Positions 8,010-20,255 of a stretch of 64,000 nt of DNA are shown piece after piece. The stretch comes from Labilibaculum sp. DW002. GTDB lineage: Bacteria > Bacteroidota > Bacteroidia > Bacteroidales > Marinifilaceae. Every line of letters starts with the position of its first letter. Position 1 is the first letter of the stretch. The stretch covers positions 1,834,987-1,898,986 of the forward strand of contig NZ_JAKJSC010000001.1 of NCBI RefSeq assembly GCF_029029525.1, in the 5' to 3' direction. The notes beneath the pieces are model-generated. The model worked only from the letters and a program-made list of their open reading frames with translations. It ran no database searches and was not told where the DNA came from. Position numbers and translations under genes: made by a program.

Positions 8010-10085
8010 ATGAAACATTTTCTGCTAATAATTATTTGCTGTTTAAGCATTCAGTCATTACACTCTCAAAAACTTGAATACCCTATTTGCCCAAAACATA
8101 CTGTTGTAGATACATTTTTTAATCATTATCTCGTTACTGATAATTACAGATGGTTAGAAAATGTACGTTGCGATAGTGCATTATCGTGGATCGAAGCAGA
8201 AAAAAAGATATCAGCAAAATTCCTTCAAAAAGCTTCAGCTAAATACAATTCTAAAGCAGCATTAAAAAAATATTCCTTTGTTGATGGGTTTTCAGCGTCT
8301 AAAAAAGGAAAATACTTTTTTGGTTATGGACGAAGAAATAAATTCGCATCTTCAGGTCTTTATATTGGTGATAGCTTTGACAACATTAACCAACTCTTAA
8401 TTGATCCCAACTTTAAAAATGGAGGAGATAAAATTGACATTACTGGCTTTGATGTTTCTCTAGACTCAAAAAACCTGGTCTATATGATAAACCGTAATGG
8501 AACTGACTGGAGAGAAATTAAAGTTGTTGGCTTACCTTCTGGGAAAGAGAAAAAAGATCATTTAAAAGGTATAAAATATTCTTCTGTTGCATGGAAAAAT
8601 GATGGTTTCTTTTATTCGCAATATCCAAATCTTGGTGAATTCTATGCCGCAGTTGGAGAAGAAGTTTATTATCATAAACTGGGCGATTCTCAGGAACTGG
8701 ATAAGCTTATTTTTAAAAGAAAAAACCCTTCTACAAAATTCTCATACTCGACTACTTCTGATGAACGATATTTTATATTAGAAGAAGAAACTACCAATTA
8801 CTTCAATTATTTTTTCATTGATTATCAGTCGGATAAACCATACTTACGACCACTATTAATGAAGCAAAGGTCAAGTATTTCAATTATAGACAGTCAAGGT
8901 GATGAATTGATAGCCATTACTGGTAAAAAATCTAATGGAGGTTCTATCGTTGCTATCGATCCATATAATCCTTTTAAATGGAGGCAAATTATTCCACAAG
9001 TTGAAGATGGTGTCCTAACTCGATGTATTGCAAAAAAAGATAAACTCCTACTAACTTATCAGAGTAATCAACATCCTATTTTAAAGGTATTCGATTATTA
9101 CGGGAAACAACTTTTCAATATGAATTTCCCAAGTGGTAGTTCTATTAGCGGATTTGATGGTGAAAAAGATGATGATAATATCATTTTCTATAGGCAACAA
9201 TACACCATGCCATCAATCTCTTATCATTTTAATGTTAAAACCTTCGAAGTAAAATATGGTGAGGCTGTTAATGTAGTGTTCAACTTTAAGAGTTATAAGA
9301 CTAAATCAATTAAATATCCAGTTAATGATAGCATAAGCGTACCAATAAATTTGGTATATAAAAAAGGATTAAAACTAGATGGAAATAATCCTTGTTTACT
9401 AAAAGCTTATGGTGGATTTGGATCGATATCTACTCCTCACTTTGATCCAGGAATTATTCATTTTATTGAAAAAGGAGGTGTATATGCCTATGCTAATATT
9501 AGAGGCGGTGGAGATTTAGGTATTTCTTGGGCGCAAGCTGGTAAACGACTAAACAAACAAAATACGATTGATGATTTTAATGCAGCAGCAGAATTTTTAA
9601 TTAAAGAAGGCTATTCTAAATCTGAAAAAATGGCCTGCACTGGAGGTTCACATGGAGGTTTGGTAGTTGCAGCTGCAGCAATTCAAAGACCAGATTTATA
9701 TGCTGCTGTTATTCCTGTTGTTGCTGTTACAGATATGATTCGATTTGAAAAATTTACTGTTGGTGTTCTTCATCGAGATGAATTTGGTACAGTCAAAGAT
9801 TCTTTAGATTTTGCTAATCTTCTTAGTTATTCTCCATTGCACAATATAAAACAGGATGTAAACTATCCGGCAATGATGATAATGACATCTGAGAATGATG
9901 ATAGAGTTCCTCCTTTACATTCCTACAAATTTGTAGCAGAATTACAAAATAGAAAGGCACAAATAAACCCTATTCTCTTAAGAGTAGAAAAAGATGCAGG
10001 GCATTATGGTGGTACGAATTCGTACGCTCGTAATAAATTCAGAGCTAATTTTTATGACTTTTTATTGAAAGTTTTAATGAATTAG
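8010..10085 (+). CDS. Exported prolyl oligopeptidase family protein (S9A), copy 1
   Basis: The ATG at 8010 is preferred to a TTG one codon earlier. The 691-residue product has a signal peptide (MKHFLLIIICCLSIQSLHSQ), a beta-propeller half and a C-terminal alpha/beta-hydrolase domain. The catalytic triad is visible as GGSHGG (Ser), SENDDRVPP (Asp) and DAGHYGG (His). RGGGDLGISWAQAGK is the conserved segment before the nucleophile. S9A peptidases cleave short peptides after proline or related residues; the signal peptide places this one in the periplasm or outside. A close paralogue follows 36 bp downstream, so this is a tandem duplication and probable operon. Confidence 0.9.
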   Translation: MKHFLLIIICCLSIQSLHSQKLEYPICPKHTVVDTFFNHYLVTDNYRWLENVRCDSALSWIEAEKKISAKFLQKASAKYNSKAALKKYSFVDGFSASKKGKYFFGYGRRNKFASSGLYIGDSFDNINQLLIDPNFKNGGDKIDITGFDVSLDSKNLVYMINRNGTDWREIKVVGLPSGKEKKDHLKGIKYSSVAWKNDGFFYSQYPNLGEFYAAVGEEVYYHKLGDSQELDKLIFKRKNPSTKFSYSTTSDERYFILEEETTNYFNYFFIDYQSDKPYLRPLLMKQRSSISIIDSQGDELIAITGKKSNGGSIVAIDPYNPFKWRQIIPQVEDGVLTRCIAKKDKLLLTYQSNQHPILKVFDYYGKQLFNMNFPSGSSISGFDGEKDDDNIIFYRQQYTMPSISYHFNVKTFEVKYGEAVNVVFNFKSYKTKSIKYPVNDSISVPINLVYKKGLKLDGNNPCLLKAYGGFGSISTPHFDPGIIHFIEKGGVYAYANIRGGGDLGISWAQAGKRLNKQNTIDDFNAAAEFLIKEGYSKSEKMACTGGSHGGLVVAAAAIQRPDLYAAVIPVVAVTDMIRFEKFTVGVLHRDEFGTVKDSLDFANLLSYSPLHNIKQDVNYPAMMIMTSENDDRVPPLHSYKFVAELQNRKAQINPILLRVEKDAGHYGGTNSYARNKFRANFYDFLLKVLMN

Positions 10086-10121
10086 CAAACAGTCACCCTG
10101 ATGTAATCAAACAAAATCTCA

Positions 10122-12197
10122 ATGAAATTTTATTATCTGCTTTTTCTTATCACTATAACAACTAGTGTTATTAATGCTCAAAAATTAGAATACCCTACTT
10201 GCAAAAAGCAAACTGTTACGGATACTTTTTTCGATCACTACAAAGTAACTGAAAATTATAGATGGTTGGAAAATGTGAGGTGCGATGAAACCAAATATTG
10301 GCTTAACGAAGAAAATAAAATATTTAGCAAGTTTATAAGAAAGGGAACCTCGAAGTATCGATGTAAATTGGATATTGATAAATTCGCTGCTATACGAACA
10401 AACTATTCTGTAAAACTTGGCAAATACTATTTTGCTGAATATTATCGAAATACACAAGCTAGTGCTGGTTTATACATTGGAGAATACTTAGATAGAGTTG
10501 ATCAATTAATCGTTGACCCAAACTTTAATACCAAAAATAAAAAAGTTAGCATTAAAGGATTCTCCGTCTCGAAAAACTCAGATATGCTTTGCTATCTTAC
10601 CAGCAATGATGGGTCTGATTGGATGGAAGCGCGGGTAGTAAGCCTGCCTTCTGGAACAAGAAAAAAAGATCATATCCAAGACATTAAATATTCATCCATA
10701 ATCTGGAAGGGAAATGGATTTTTCTATTCAAAATATCCATTAGTAGATGAGTTTGCTGCCACATGTAGCGAAGAAGTTTACTATCACAAACTAGGAGATG
10801 ACCAAGTCCAAGATCAACTGATTTTTAAACGAAAAAACCCAAAGGCTGAATTTAGCTATAACTGTTCTGATGATGAACGTTTTTTTGTTCTTGAAGAAAA
10901 GGCAAGCGATTACTTCAATTACTTTTTCATAGATTATTCTGCAAATAAGCCTTATCTGCGTCCTTTACTAATGAAACAAAAGGATAAAATTTCTTTTTTA
11001 GATAGTAATAATGGTAAATTAATTGTTAAATCTTTAAAAAATAACAACGGAGGATCAATAGTTGAAATAGATCCGTATGAACCATACAAGTGGCGAGAAA
11101 TCGTTCCTGAACATAGCGATGCAATACTAACAACTTGTAAGGTGAAAATGAACTGTATTATATGTGTCCTACAAAGTAAATTACAACCAGTTATTAAGAT
11201 TTACAATTTTGCAGGGAAAGTTATTCATACTGCATTTATGCCATTAGCAAGTTCTATATCTGGTTTTGACGGGCCAAAAGAAGATGAAAACTTTATTTAT
11301 TACAATGAGTGCTTTACCATACCCAAAGTACAATATCTATTTAATACAAAAACATTTGAGTCTAAGAATGGAGAATACACAAACGTAACGTTCAATTATA
11401 AAAACTTCGAATACAAACTCCTTGATTACCATAGTAAAGATGGTACATTGATACCTTTAACTTTAGTATATAAAAAAGGTATGAAACGAACTGGTGACAA
11501 TCCTACCATTTTAAAATCATACGGAGGTTTTGGCATCCTCTCTACACCAAAATTTGATCCTGGAATTGTTTATTTCTTAAATCAAGGAGGAATTTGTGCA
11601 TTTGCAAGTATTAGAGGTGGTGGTGACTTAGGATTGGAGTGGGCTGAAGCTGGGAAACGCCTCAAAAAACAAAATTCAATCAATGATTTTATATCAGCAG
11701 CTGAATTTCTTATTAGAGAAAAATATACAAATGCTCATAAATTGGCAATAACTGGAGCATCTCATGGTGGACTAATCGTAGCAGCTGCCGCTATAAAACG
11801 TCCTGAATTGTTTTCCGCAGTTGTTCCTGTTGTACCTGCCACAGATATGATCCGTTTTGAACAGTTTACCGTTGGTAATTTTCATACTGAAGAATTTGGC
11901 ACGATTCAAGATTCAACTGATTTCCTGAACCTTAGCAGCTATTCTCCTTTACACAATATTAAGAAGGATATCAACTATCCAGCAATGCTAGTTATCACTT
12001 CTGAAAATGATGATCGAGTTCCTCCATTTCACTCCTACAAGTTTGTAGCCGAATTACAAAACAGAGATGCTCAAATTAATCCAATATTATTGAGAGTTGA
12101 AAGGGATGCTGGTCACAGTGGGGGTAATAATTTCTCATCCTACATTGATCGAAAATCAGACATGTATGGATTTATAATGAAAATTCTTCTAAAATAA
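10122..12197 (+). CDS. Exported prolyl oligopeptidase family protein (S9A), copy 2
   Basis: A 691-residue tandem paralogue of the preceding gene with the same domain order and signal peptide type (MKFYYLLFLITITTSVINAQ). Catalytic residues are in GASHGG (Ser), SENDDRVPP (Asp) and DAGHSGG (His). Both copies share the unusual N-terminal block NYRWLENVRCD. Divergence is spread along the whole protein, including the propeller, so the copies probably differ in peptide preference and are not a recent duplication. A terminator follows immediately. Confidence 0.9.
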   Translation: MKFYYLLFLITITTSVINAQKLEYPTCKKQTVTDTFFDHYKVTENYRWLENVRCDETKYWLNEENKIFSKFIRKGTSKYRCKLDIDKFAAIRTNYSVKLGKYYFAEYYRNTQASAGLYIGEYLDRVDQLIVDPNFNTKNKKVSIKGFSVSKNSDMLCYLTSNDGSDWMEARVVSLPSGTRKKDHIQDIKYSSIIWKGNGFFYSKYPLVDEFAATCSEEVYYHKLGDDQVQDQLIFKRKNPKAEFSYNCSDDERFFVLEEKASDYFNYFFIDYSANKPYLRPLLMKQKDKISFLDSNNGKLIVKSLKNNNGGSIVEIDPYEPYKWREIVPEHSDAILTTCKVKMNCIICVLQSKLQPVIKIYNFAGKVIHTAFMPLASSISGFDGPKEDENFIYYNECFTIPKVQYLFNTKTFESKNGEYTNVTFNYKNFEYKLLDYHSKDGTLIPLTLVYKKGMKRTGDNPTILKSYGGFGILSTPKFDPGIVYFLNQGGICAFASIRGGGDLGLEWAEAGKRLKKQNSINDFISAAEFLIREKYTNAHKLAITGASHGGLIVAAAAIKRPELFSAVVPVVPATDMIRFEQFTVGNFHTEEFGTIQDSTDFLNLSSYSPLHNIKKDINYPAMLVITSENDDRVPPFHSYKFVAELQNRDAQINPILLRVERDAGHSGGNNFSSYIDRKSDMYGFIMKILLK

Positions 12198-12198
12198 A

Positions 12199-12234
12199 AA
12201 AAGGCGATATCCAACTACTAGATATCGCCTTTTT
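12199..12234. terminator. Bidirectional terminator between convergent genes
   Basis: Stem GGCGATATC / GATATCGCC is flanked by A and T tracts. It can stop the + strand peptidase operon and the - strand ilvA transcript. Confidence 0.85.
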
Positions 12235-12253
12235 GATTGTTATGAACTAATAG

Positions 12254-13513
12254 TTAAACGATGAACTGAAACAAATCAGTCTTATCATTAAGGTATTCAA
12301 AGATGAAATTTCGATCTTTCATTCTTTCTTTTAATCGTTTTAGTCCTTCTGATTTCTGAACTTCTATACCAATTACAGCAGGTCCTTTCTCACGACTACT
12401 TTTCTTATAATATTCGAAATGGGTTATATCATCTCCTGTATCAAGTACATCGGTCACAAATTCTTTAAGAGCTCCTGATCTTTGTGGAAAACGAACTATG
12501 AAATAGTGCTTCAAGCCTTCATATAGAAGACTTCGCTCTTTTATTTCTTCCATTCGGGTAATATCGTTGTTGCTGCCACTTAGAACACAAACCACGTTTT
12601 TACCCTCTAGCTTATCACTCATCAATTCCAAAGCAGCAATAGACATCACACCAGCAGGTTCAGCTACTATTGCATCTTCGTTATATAAACGCAATATGGT
12701 TGAGCAGATTAAGCCTTCTGGTACAACTAAAATATCATCTAAAACCTTTTCACAAACCTTCCATGTGTAATCACCAACCTTTTGAACAGCGGCACCATCA
12801 ACAAAACGATCAATATTTTCAAGAGCCAGATTACACTTATTATCCAAAGCCAATTTCATAGATGGAGCACCTTCTGGCTCTACACCAATAATCTTAGTAT
12901 TCGGACTAAATTCTTTAAACCAAGCTCCTACTCCTGAAGCTAGTCCACCTCCACCAATAGGCAGAACTAAATAGTCAATCGGCTCGCTATATTGTTGCAA
13001 TATTTCTAAACCAATCGTACCCTGTCCTTCTATCGTTTTTGGATCGTCAAATGGATGAATAAAGGTTTTTCCTGATTCTTTGGCATCAGCAATGGCTTTA
13101 GATGAAGCATCATCGAAAGTATCTCCGGTAAGGAAAACTTCAACAAACTCACCACCAAACATTTTTACTTGTTTAATTTTCTGACGTGGTGTTGTTTCTG
13201 GCATATAAATACTTCCGAAACACTTCAGTTTTTGGCAAGAGTATGCCACTCCTTGAGCATGATTTCCAGCACTAGCACATACAATTCCCTTTGCCAGGTT
13301 TTCCTTAGTCAGACTTGATATTTTATTAAAGGCTCCTCTAATCTTATAAGAACGCACCAATTGCAAATCTTCCCTCTTAAGATGAATATTTGACTGATAC
13401 TTGGCAGACAAATTCATATTTTTTAACAAAGGTGCCGTATGTGCAACCTCTTGAACAACTCTACTTGCCTTAACAATATCCGCCATGAGCGGATAATAAT
13501 TTTTATTAGACAT
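12254..13513 (-). CDS. ilvA: Threonine ammonia-lyase (biosynthetic threonine deaminase, short form)
   Basis: A 419-residue PLP enzyme converting L-threonine to 2-oxobutyrate and ammonia, the entry to isoleucine. The PLP lysine is K57 in SYKIRGA. The glycine-rich phosphate loop is LPIGGGGLASG, and CASAGNHAQG is conserved. The C-terminal about 90 residues (LKHYFIVRFPQRSGALKEF) form one ACT-like regulatory domain, as in the roughly 430-residue Corynebacterium-type enzyme, against two in E. coli IlvA. It is the last gene of the ilv/leu locus, but a hairpin with a T-rich tail lies between it and leuB, so its expression may depend on read-through. A purine-rich stretch with GGGGGAG lies just before the ATG, stronger than most ribosome sites here. 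Confidence 0.93.
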   Translation of the reverse strand: MSNKNYYPLMADIVKASRVVQEVAHTAPLLKNMNLSAKYQSNIHLKREDLQLVRSYKIRGAFNKISSLTKENLAKGIVCASAGNHAQGVAYSCQKLKCFGSIYMPETTPRQKIKQVKMFGGEFVEVFLTGDTFDDASSKAIADAKESGKTFIHPFDDPKTIEGQGTIGLEILQQYSEPIDYLVLPIGGGGLASGVGAWFKEFSPNTKIIGVEPEGAPSMKLALDNKCNLALENIDRFVDGAAVQKVGDYTWKVCEKVLDDILVVPEGLICSTILRLYNEDAIVAEPAGVMSIAALELMSDKLEGKNVVCVLSGSNNDITRMEEIKERSLLYEGLKHYFIVRFPQRSGALKEFVTDVLDTGDDITHFEYYKKSSREKGPAVIGIEVQKSEGLKRLKERMKDRNFIFEYLNDKTDLFQFIV

Positions 13514-13534
13514 TTCTCCCCCTTTTTTACTACT

Positions 13535-13570
13535 TAAAAATAAGCCTGAAGGTAACCAATTCCTTCAGGC
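13535..13570 (-). terminator. Hairpin between leuB and ilvA
   Basis: Arms GCCTGAAGG (13544-13552) and CCTTCAGGC (13562-13570) are followed on the minus strand by TTATTTTT. It lies between the leuB stop (13596) and the ilvA ATG (13513), leaving only about 30 nt to ilvA. Confidence 0.7.
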
Positions 13571-13595
13571 ATATTCAACTTATAATGTATACTAA

Positions 13596-14663
13596 CTAAA
13601 CATTCTTGATGTAATTCGCCAACCAATCACCCACTTCACTAGTTGAATAAGCTTTTTTGCCATCAGCAATATCTTCAGTAACAACTCCTGCTTCTAATGC
13701 TTTATCAACAGCTTCACGAATTAAAGCTTCTTTTTTCATTCCAAAAGCATGATCCAACATCATAGCGGCTGAAAGAACGGTTGCACATGGATTCGCTATA
13801 TTTTGTCCTGCAACCTGTGGATATGAGCCGTGAATTGGTTCGAATACCGAAGTGTGCACACCTATTGAAGCTGATGGCAACATACCCAATGAACCAGAAA
13901 TAACACTTGCCTCATCGGTCAAGATATCACCAAACATATTCTCTGTAACCATCACATCGAAACGTTTAGGCCAAGTGATAATCTGCATGGCGGCATTATC
14001 AACAAACATGTATTCAACCTCAATTTCTGGATATTCAGGCTCCATTTTCTGAGCAATTTCTCGCCACAAACGTGAGGTTGCCAAAACATTTGCCTTATCG
14101 ACTACAGTCAGCTTTTTTCTACGCTTTCCTGCAAATTCGAAACCTAAACGTACAATACGTTCAACTTCTTCCTTTGTATAAACACATGAGTCGAATGCTG
14201 TATTCCCATCCTCTGATCTTCCTTGAGGACGTCCAAAATAAATACCACCAGTCAACTCACGAATACACAAAAAGTCAACACCTTCAAGCAATTCAGTTTT
14301 CAGTGGTGACTTGTGCAATAGTGACTTAAAGGGCTCTAATGGGCGAAGGTTTGCGTATAAGCCTAGCTTCTGACGCATTTTCAATAAGCCTTGCTCCGGA
14401 CGCACCTTTGCATTCGGATCATTATCATATTTTGGATCTCCAATAGCTCCAAACAAAACAGCATCTGAATTCATACAAAGCTCGTGCGTTTCATCCGGAT
14501 AAGGATTTCCGACAGCATCAATAGCTGAAGCCCCAATCAAAGCCTCGGTATAATCAAATTGATGATTGAATTTTTCTGCTACAGCATCGATGACTTTACG
14601 AGCCTGTGCAACGATTTCCGGACCGATTCCATCACCGGCTAATACTGCAATTTTGTATGTCAT
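13596..14663 (-). CDS. leuB: 3-isopropylmalate dehydrogenase
   Basis: A 355-residue NAD-dependent beta-decarboxylating dehydrogenase. Seen: the N-terminal [11 protein letters not shown], the substrate loop [22 protein letters not shown], the metal-binding DNAAMQI and [12 protein letters not shown], and the cofactor region [15 protein letters not shown]. In leucine synthesis it oxidises 3-isopropylmalate to 2-oxoisocaproate. With CimA upstream it would also oxidise 3-methylmalate to 2-oxobutyrate. It starts 10 bp after cimA ends, so the two are translationally close. Confidence 0.95.
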   Translation of the reverse strand: MTYKIAVLAGDGIGPEIVAQARKVIDAVAEKFNHQFDYTEALIGASAIDAVGNPYPDETHELCMNSDAVLFGAIGDPKYDNDPNAKVRPEQGLLKMRQKLGLYANLRPLEPFKSLLHKSPLKTELLEGVDFLCIRELTGGIYFGRPQGRSEDGNTAFDSCVYTKEEVERIVRLGFEFAGKRRKKLTVVDKANVLATSRLWREIAQKMEPEYPEIEVEYMFVDNAAMQIITWPKRFDVMVTENMFGDILTDEASVISGSLGMLPSASIGVHTSVFEPIHGSYPQVAGQNIANPCATVLSAAMMLDHAFGMKKEALIREAVDKALEAGVVTEDIADGKKAYSTSEVGDWLANYIKNV

Positions 14664-14673
14664 TTTAGTATTC

Positions 14674-16233
<1,560 letters not shown>

Positions 16234-16248
16234 TTTACACCTCTTCTA

Positions 16249-16833
16249 TTAATTTTTAGCTTCAAAAGCTTCAATCTTTTCTTTTCTTGCGAGTAGGAAA
16301 TCGATATCATCAAATCCATTCAATAGGCAATCTTTTTTGTAAGGATTAATTACAAACTCCTCACTTTTCCCATTGAAACTAATGACTTGCTTTTCCAAAT
16401 CAACAACTAGCTTTTGGCTTTTATCTGCCTCTACTGATTTAAATAAATCGGCCAAAAATTCTGATGAAACGGTAACAGGAAGCACGCCATTATTTAAAGC
16501 GTTATTCTGAAAAATATCCGCAAAGAAACTACTAACAACCACTTTAAAACCATAATCGTGAATTGCCCAAGCAGCATGTTCTCTTGAAGAGCCACTACCA
16601 AAGTTTTTTCCACCTACTAATACACTTCCTGAATATTCTGATTTATTCAATACAAAATCAGGATTTACTGATCCATCTGGAGCATATCTCCAGTCACGAA
16701 ATAGGTTCTCCCCGAATCCTTCACGGCTAGTTGCTTTAAGAAAACGAGCAGGTATAATTTGATCAGTATCCACATTCTCGTTGGGAAGTGGCACATAAGT
16801 CGATTCCAATGTGATAAATTTATCTATAGACAT
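16249..16833 (-). CDS. leuD: 3-isopropylmalate dehydratase small subunit
   Basis: The start at 16833 ([12 protein letters not shown]) is preferred to an in-frame ATG at 16851; about 194 residues. Conserved LeuD motifs: [33 protein letters not shown] and [16 protein letters not shown]. With LeuC it isomerises 2- to 3-isopropylmalate; it may also serve citramalate. It lies between leuC and cimA in the same direction. Confidence 0.95.
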   Translation of the reverse strand: MSIDKFITLESTYVPLPNENVDTDQIIPARFLKATSREGFGENLFRDWRYAPDGSVNPDFVLNKSEYSGSVLVGGKNFGSGSSREHAAWAIHDYGFKVVVSSFFADIFQNNALNNGVLPVTVSSEFLADLFKSVEADKSQKLVVDLEKQVISFNGKSEEFVINPYKKDCLLNGFDDIDFLLARKEKIEAFEAKN

Positions 16834-16906
16834 AATATTTACTTTAAGCAATTAGCTTTTGGTTATCGGGACAACCATTCGCTAAAAATGTTATTGGTAT
16901 TTTTGA

Positions 16907-18307
16907 TTAAAACAATTCACGCGGATCAGAAATAACTCCCGTAATTGCGGCTGCTGCAGCTGTAAGAGGACTCGCCAATAAAGTACGAGATCCTGGGCCT
17001 TGTCTACCTTCAAAATTTCTGTTAGATGTCGATACACTGTATTTACCAGCTGGTACTTTATCTTCATTCATAGCTAAACAAGCAGAACAACCAGGTTGTC
17101 TTAATTCAAAACCTGATGCTTCTAATACCTCTACTAGTCCTTCTTCAATTGCTTGTTTCTCTACCTTTTTGGAACCAGGTACAATCCATGCTGTAATTGC
17201 ATCTACCTTTTTATGTCCTTTCACTAAAGAAGCAAATGCTCGGATATCTTCAATTCTACCATTGGTACAAGAACCTAAAAAAACATAGTCAACCTTCTTA
17301 CCAAGTAATTTGTCTCCTAATCCGAATCCCATGTAATCCAAAGACTTTTTGAATGTTGGCAATTCAGTAGGATCAACATCTTTTTCACTTGGAATGCTTC
17401 CCGAAATTCCCATTCCCATACCTGGATTCGTTCCGTAGGTAATCATAGGTTCAATATCTGATGCTTTGAATACATATTCTTTATCGAATGCCGCTCCGTC
17501 ATCCGTTTTTAGTTCTTTCCATTTTGCAACAGCTTTGGTCCACTCTTCGCCTTTTGGTGCGAACTCACGACCTTTCATATATTCAAAAGTCGTCTCATCT
17601 GGAGCAATCATACCCCCACGAGCACCCATCTCGATACTCATATTACAAACGGTCATTCTGCCTTCCATAGTCAAAGAGCGAACAGCTGAACCAGCATATT
17701 CAACGAAATAGCCTGTAGCTCCTCCTGTTCCCAGTTGTGCAATCACATAAAGCGTCAAGTCCTTTGCCGAAACACCTTTACTAAGCTCGCCATCAACCGT
17801 AATTCTCATTTTCATAGGCTTAGATTGCATAATACATTGCGTTGCAAACACCATCTCAACTTCCGATGTTCCAATTCCGAAAGCAACCGCACCAAATGCT
17901 CCATGTGTCGAAGTATGACTATCACCACAAACCATTGTCATTCCTGGTTGCGTGTGGCCTTGTTCTGGCCCTACAACATGCACAATTCCATTGTTTGGGT
18001 GATTCAAACCATACATCTCAATCTTATTCTTCTCGCAATTGGCTTTCAAAGTTTCCACCTGCGTACGTGATTGTTCATCGGATATTGGCAAATGCTGATT
18101 CACTGTTGGCACGTTGTGATCAGGTGTTGCAATCGTTCTTTCTGGTCTAAAGACTTTTAAGCCTCTCGCCTCAAGTCCTGAAAAAGCCTGAGGACTTGTT
18201 ACCTCATGAATCAAATGTTTGTCGATATATACGATATCAGGACCACCTTCAACATGCTCTACCACATGTGCGTCCCAGACCTTATCAAATAATGTTGTTG
18301 CTTTCAT
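16907..18307 (-). CDS. leuC: 3-isopropylmalate dehydratase large subunit
   Basis: A 466-residue aconitase-family protein. The [4Fe-4S] ligands are visible in LGSCTNGR and GCSACLAMN. Other hallmarks are [22 protein letters not shown] and NRNFEGRQG. It forms the heterodimer with LeuD, encoded after a short gap that also holds the leuD ribosome site. Length is normal. Confidence 0.96.
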   Translation of the reverse strand: MKATTLFDKVWDAHVVEHVEGGPDIVYIDKHLIHEVTSPQAFSGLEARGLKVFRPERTIATPDHNVPTVNQHLPISDEQSRTQVETLKANCEKNKIEMYGLNHPNNGIVHVVGPEQGHTQPGMTMVCGDSHTSTHGAFGAVAFGIGTSEVEMVFATQCIMQSKPMKMRITVDGELSKGVSAKDLTLYVIAQLGTGGATGYFVEYAGSAVRSLTMEGRMTVCNMSIEMGARGGMIAPDETTFEYMKGREFAPKGEEWTKAVAKWKELKTDDGAAFDKEYVFKASDIEPMITYGTNPGMGMGISGSIPSEKDVDPTELPTFKKSLDYMGFGLGDKLLGKKVDYVFLGSCTNGRIEDIRAFASLVKGHKKVDAITAWIVPGSKKVEKQAIEEGLVEVLEASGFELRQPGCSACLAMNEDKVPAGKYSVSTSNRNFEGRQGPGSRTLLASPLTAAAAAITGVISDPRELF

Positions 18308-18353
18308 AGTACTCTCTTAAAGCTATTCTGTATATAATTTTTTTATAACTGTC

Positions 18354-19847
18354 TTAAATTATTTTGGATAAAGCATCAACCAATGCTTCTACTGAAGCTG
18401 TAACAATATCAATATTAGCACCGAATCCATAGTACATTTTACCTTTATGCTCCAGCTGAACGTGAACTTTACCAAGGTCATCACTACCACGAGTCAAAGC
18501 TTGAACAAGGAACTCCTCCAAGGAAAATTGCTGCTTAATCAATTTCTTTACCGCGTTAAAACAAGCATCAATTGGCCCGTTACCTTCTGCAGTTGCTGCA
18601 CAAGATTCACCTCTAATTTTAAGATGAACAGTCGCCATAGGAATAGTCGATTTACCGGCTACCACTTGTAGCAACTCCAACTCAACAGATTTGGTTTCAG
18701 ATTCATGATCGCCCATCAACTCAGACAAATCGTTCTCATTCACATTCTTTCTTTCATCAGCCATCACCAGGAAACGAGTGTAGGCATCATCCAACTCTTC
18801 CTTATTCAACTTATAGCCCATCTCTTCAAGATGATGATTCAAAGCAGCACGTCCACTTCTTGCCGACAAAATGATAGCAGATTCTTTGATACCCACATCA
18901 GCTGGATCGATAATCTCGTAATTCTCACGATTCTTCAATACACCATCCTGATGAATACCCGATGAGTGAGCAAATGCATTACGTCCTACAATAGCCTTAT
19001 TGGCCTGTACGGGCATATTCATCAATGAAGATACCAAACGACTGGCTTCGTAAATACCTTTGGAATTAATTTCGGTATGAAATGGCAAATCATGGTGCGT
19101 TTTTACAGCCATCACAACTTCCTCCAGGGATGTATTTCCGGCACGCTCGCCAATACCATTCAGGGTTACTTCAACCTGACGTGCTCCATTCGCAATACCA
19201 CTTAATGAGTTAGCTGTTGCCATACCCAAATCGTTATGACAGTGAGTTGACAGAATTGCTTTGTGTACATTCGATACATTCTCCATCAGGTAATTGATCT
19301 TTTCTCCATATTCACTTGGCAAACAATAACCTGTCGTATCCGGAATATTAATTACTGTTGCTCCGGCTTTAATCACAGCCTCAACAACTCTGGCCAAATA
19401 CGCATTATCCGAACGCCCTGCATCTTCGCAATAGAACTCAACATCCTCAACGTAGCGTTTTGCATATTTTACAGCTCTAACGGCTCTTTCTATAATTTCA
19501 TCATGATTAGAATTCAATTTATTAAAGATATGATATGGTGATGTTCCAATTCCTGTATGAATACGTCCTCTTTTAGCAAACTTCAAAGCTTCAGCGGCAA
19601 CATCAATATCTTTTTCTACTGCTCTGGTCAAAGCACAGACTGTTGGATTACTTACAGCTTTCGCAATCTCTACAACTGACTGGAAGTCTCCTGGACTAGA
19701 AACAGGAAAACCTGCTTCAATCACATCAACTCCCAAAGCTTCAAGTGTTCTAGCGACTTCAATTTTCTCAATGGTATTCAATTGGCAACCTGGAACTTGT
19801 TCCCCATCGCGCAAAGTCGTGTCGAAAATAAATATTCTATCACTCAT
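18354..19847 (-). CDS. leuA: 2-isopropylmalate synthase
   Basis: A 497-residue canonical LeuA that condenses 2-oxoisovalerate and acetyl-CoA, the committed step of leucine synthesis. Seen: [14 protein letters not shown], the metal motif [26 protein letters not shown], and the hinge [17 protein letters not shown]-terminal leucine-sensing domain is present from about residue 390. It is the first gene of the leu part of the locus. A 455-bp leader upstream contains a short Leu/Ile-rich reading frame and a terminator, so it is probably controlled by attenuation as well as feedback. Confidence 0.95.
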   Translation of the reverse strand: MSDRIFIFDTTLRDGEQVPGCQLNTIEKIEVARTLEALGVDVIEAGFPVSSPGDFQSVVEIAKAVSNPTVCALTRAVEKDIDVAAEALKFAKRGRIHTGIGTSPYHIFNKLNSNHDEIIERAVRAVKYAKRYVEDVEFYCEDAGRSDNAYLARVVEAVIKAGATVINIPDTTGYCLPSEYGEKINYLMENVSNVHKAILSTHCHNDLGMATANSLSGIANGARQVEVTLNGIGERAGNTSLEEVVMAVKTHHDLPFHTEINSKGIYEASRLVSSLMNMPVQANKAIVGRNAFAHSSGIHQDGVLKNRENYEIIDPADVGIKESAIILSARSGRAALNHHLEEMGYKLNKEELDDAYTRFLVMADERKNVNENDLSELMGDHESETKSVELELLQVVAGKSTIPMATVHLKIRGESCAATAEGNGPIDACFNAVKKLIKQQFSLEEFLVQALTRGSDDLGKVHVQLEHKGKMYYGFGANIDIVTASVEALVDALSKII

Positions 19848-19890
19848 TATATTTGTGTTTTATAAGTATACTGTTACTAGCTTTTATTGC

Positions 19891-19920
19891 AAAAAAAAAT
19901 CCTCCCTGATAATGGAAGAA
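19891..19920 (-). terminator. Attenuator terminator of the leuA leader
   Basis: On the minus strand UCUUCC (19914-19919) pairs with GGGAGGA (19900-19906) and is followed by nine U. It lies 34 bp after the leader peptide stop and 43 bp before the leuA ATG, the layout expected of a transcription attenuator. Confidence 0.7.
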
Positions 19921-19953
19921 CCTTGTTTTTATTCTCTTATTTAATAAGATTTA

Positions 19954-20034
19954 TTACACAGTCTTCCTTGTTGATTCTCCAATAATGAGATCAATAATCA
20001 GGTTTAAACCAAAAAGAATAGTTTCATAATTCAT
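19954..20034 (-). CDS. Leu/Ile-rich leader peptide of the leuA attenuator
   Basis: A 26-residue reading frame starts with ATG at 20034 and ends with tandem TAA stops. Ten of 26 residues are Leu, Ile or Val, concentrated in ILFGLNLIIDLII. An intrinsic terminator follows directly, then leuA. This is the pattern of ribosome-mediated attenuation: stalling at Leu or Ile codons when charged tRNA is scarce would favour an antiterminator. The peptide has no expected function beyond sensing. It is too short for normal gene calling; support is composition and position, not homology. Confidence 0.72.
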   Translation of the reverse strand: MNYETILFGLNLIIDLIIGESTRKTV

Positions 20035-20119
20035 CTTATCACTTTTATTTGATTTTGTGGATTTCAAGTATCTCTCTGAATCCTTAACAAACCTAAAAAC
20101 TTCGAGCCTTTAGGAAAAA

Positions 20120-20150
20120 CAATTTATCAATTGCAACTACGATATTCAAA
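20120..20150 (-). promoter_or_regulatory. Putative promoter of the leuA leader transcript
   Basis: On the minus strand TTTG (20150-20147) is followed after 20 nt by TAAATTG (20126-20120), a partial match to -33 TTTG / -7 TAnnTTTG. It lies about 86 bp before the leader ATG and after the ilvC terminator, so leuA could start its own transcript. Confidence 0.35.
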
Positions 20151-20255
20151 CTAATTCCAAATACATTTACAGAATCACAAAATAAGCCTAACAATCTATA
20201 AACCTGTAATATATCTCCAGTTTTCTTTTCCCTAAAATGGGATATCCAAGCAATA

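Noticed and set aside
7820-8050. 76-codon frame on the minus strand
   Set aside because: It overlaps the divergent promoter region and the signal peptide region of the prolyl oligopeptidase.
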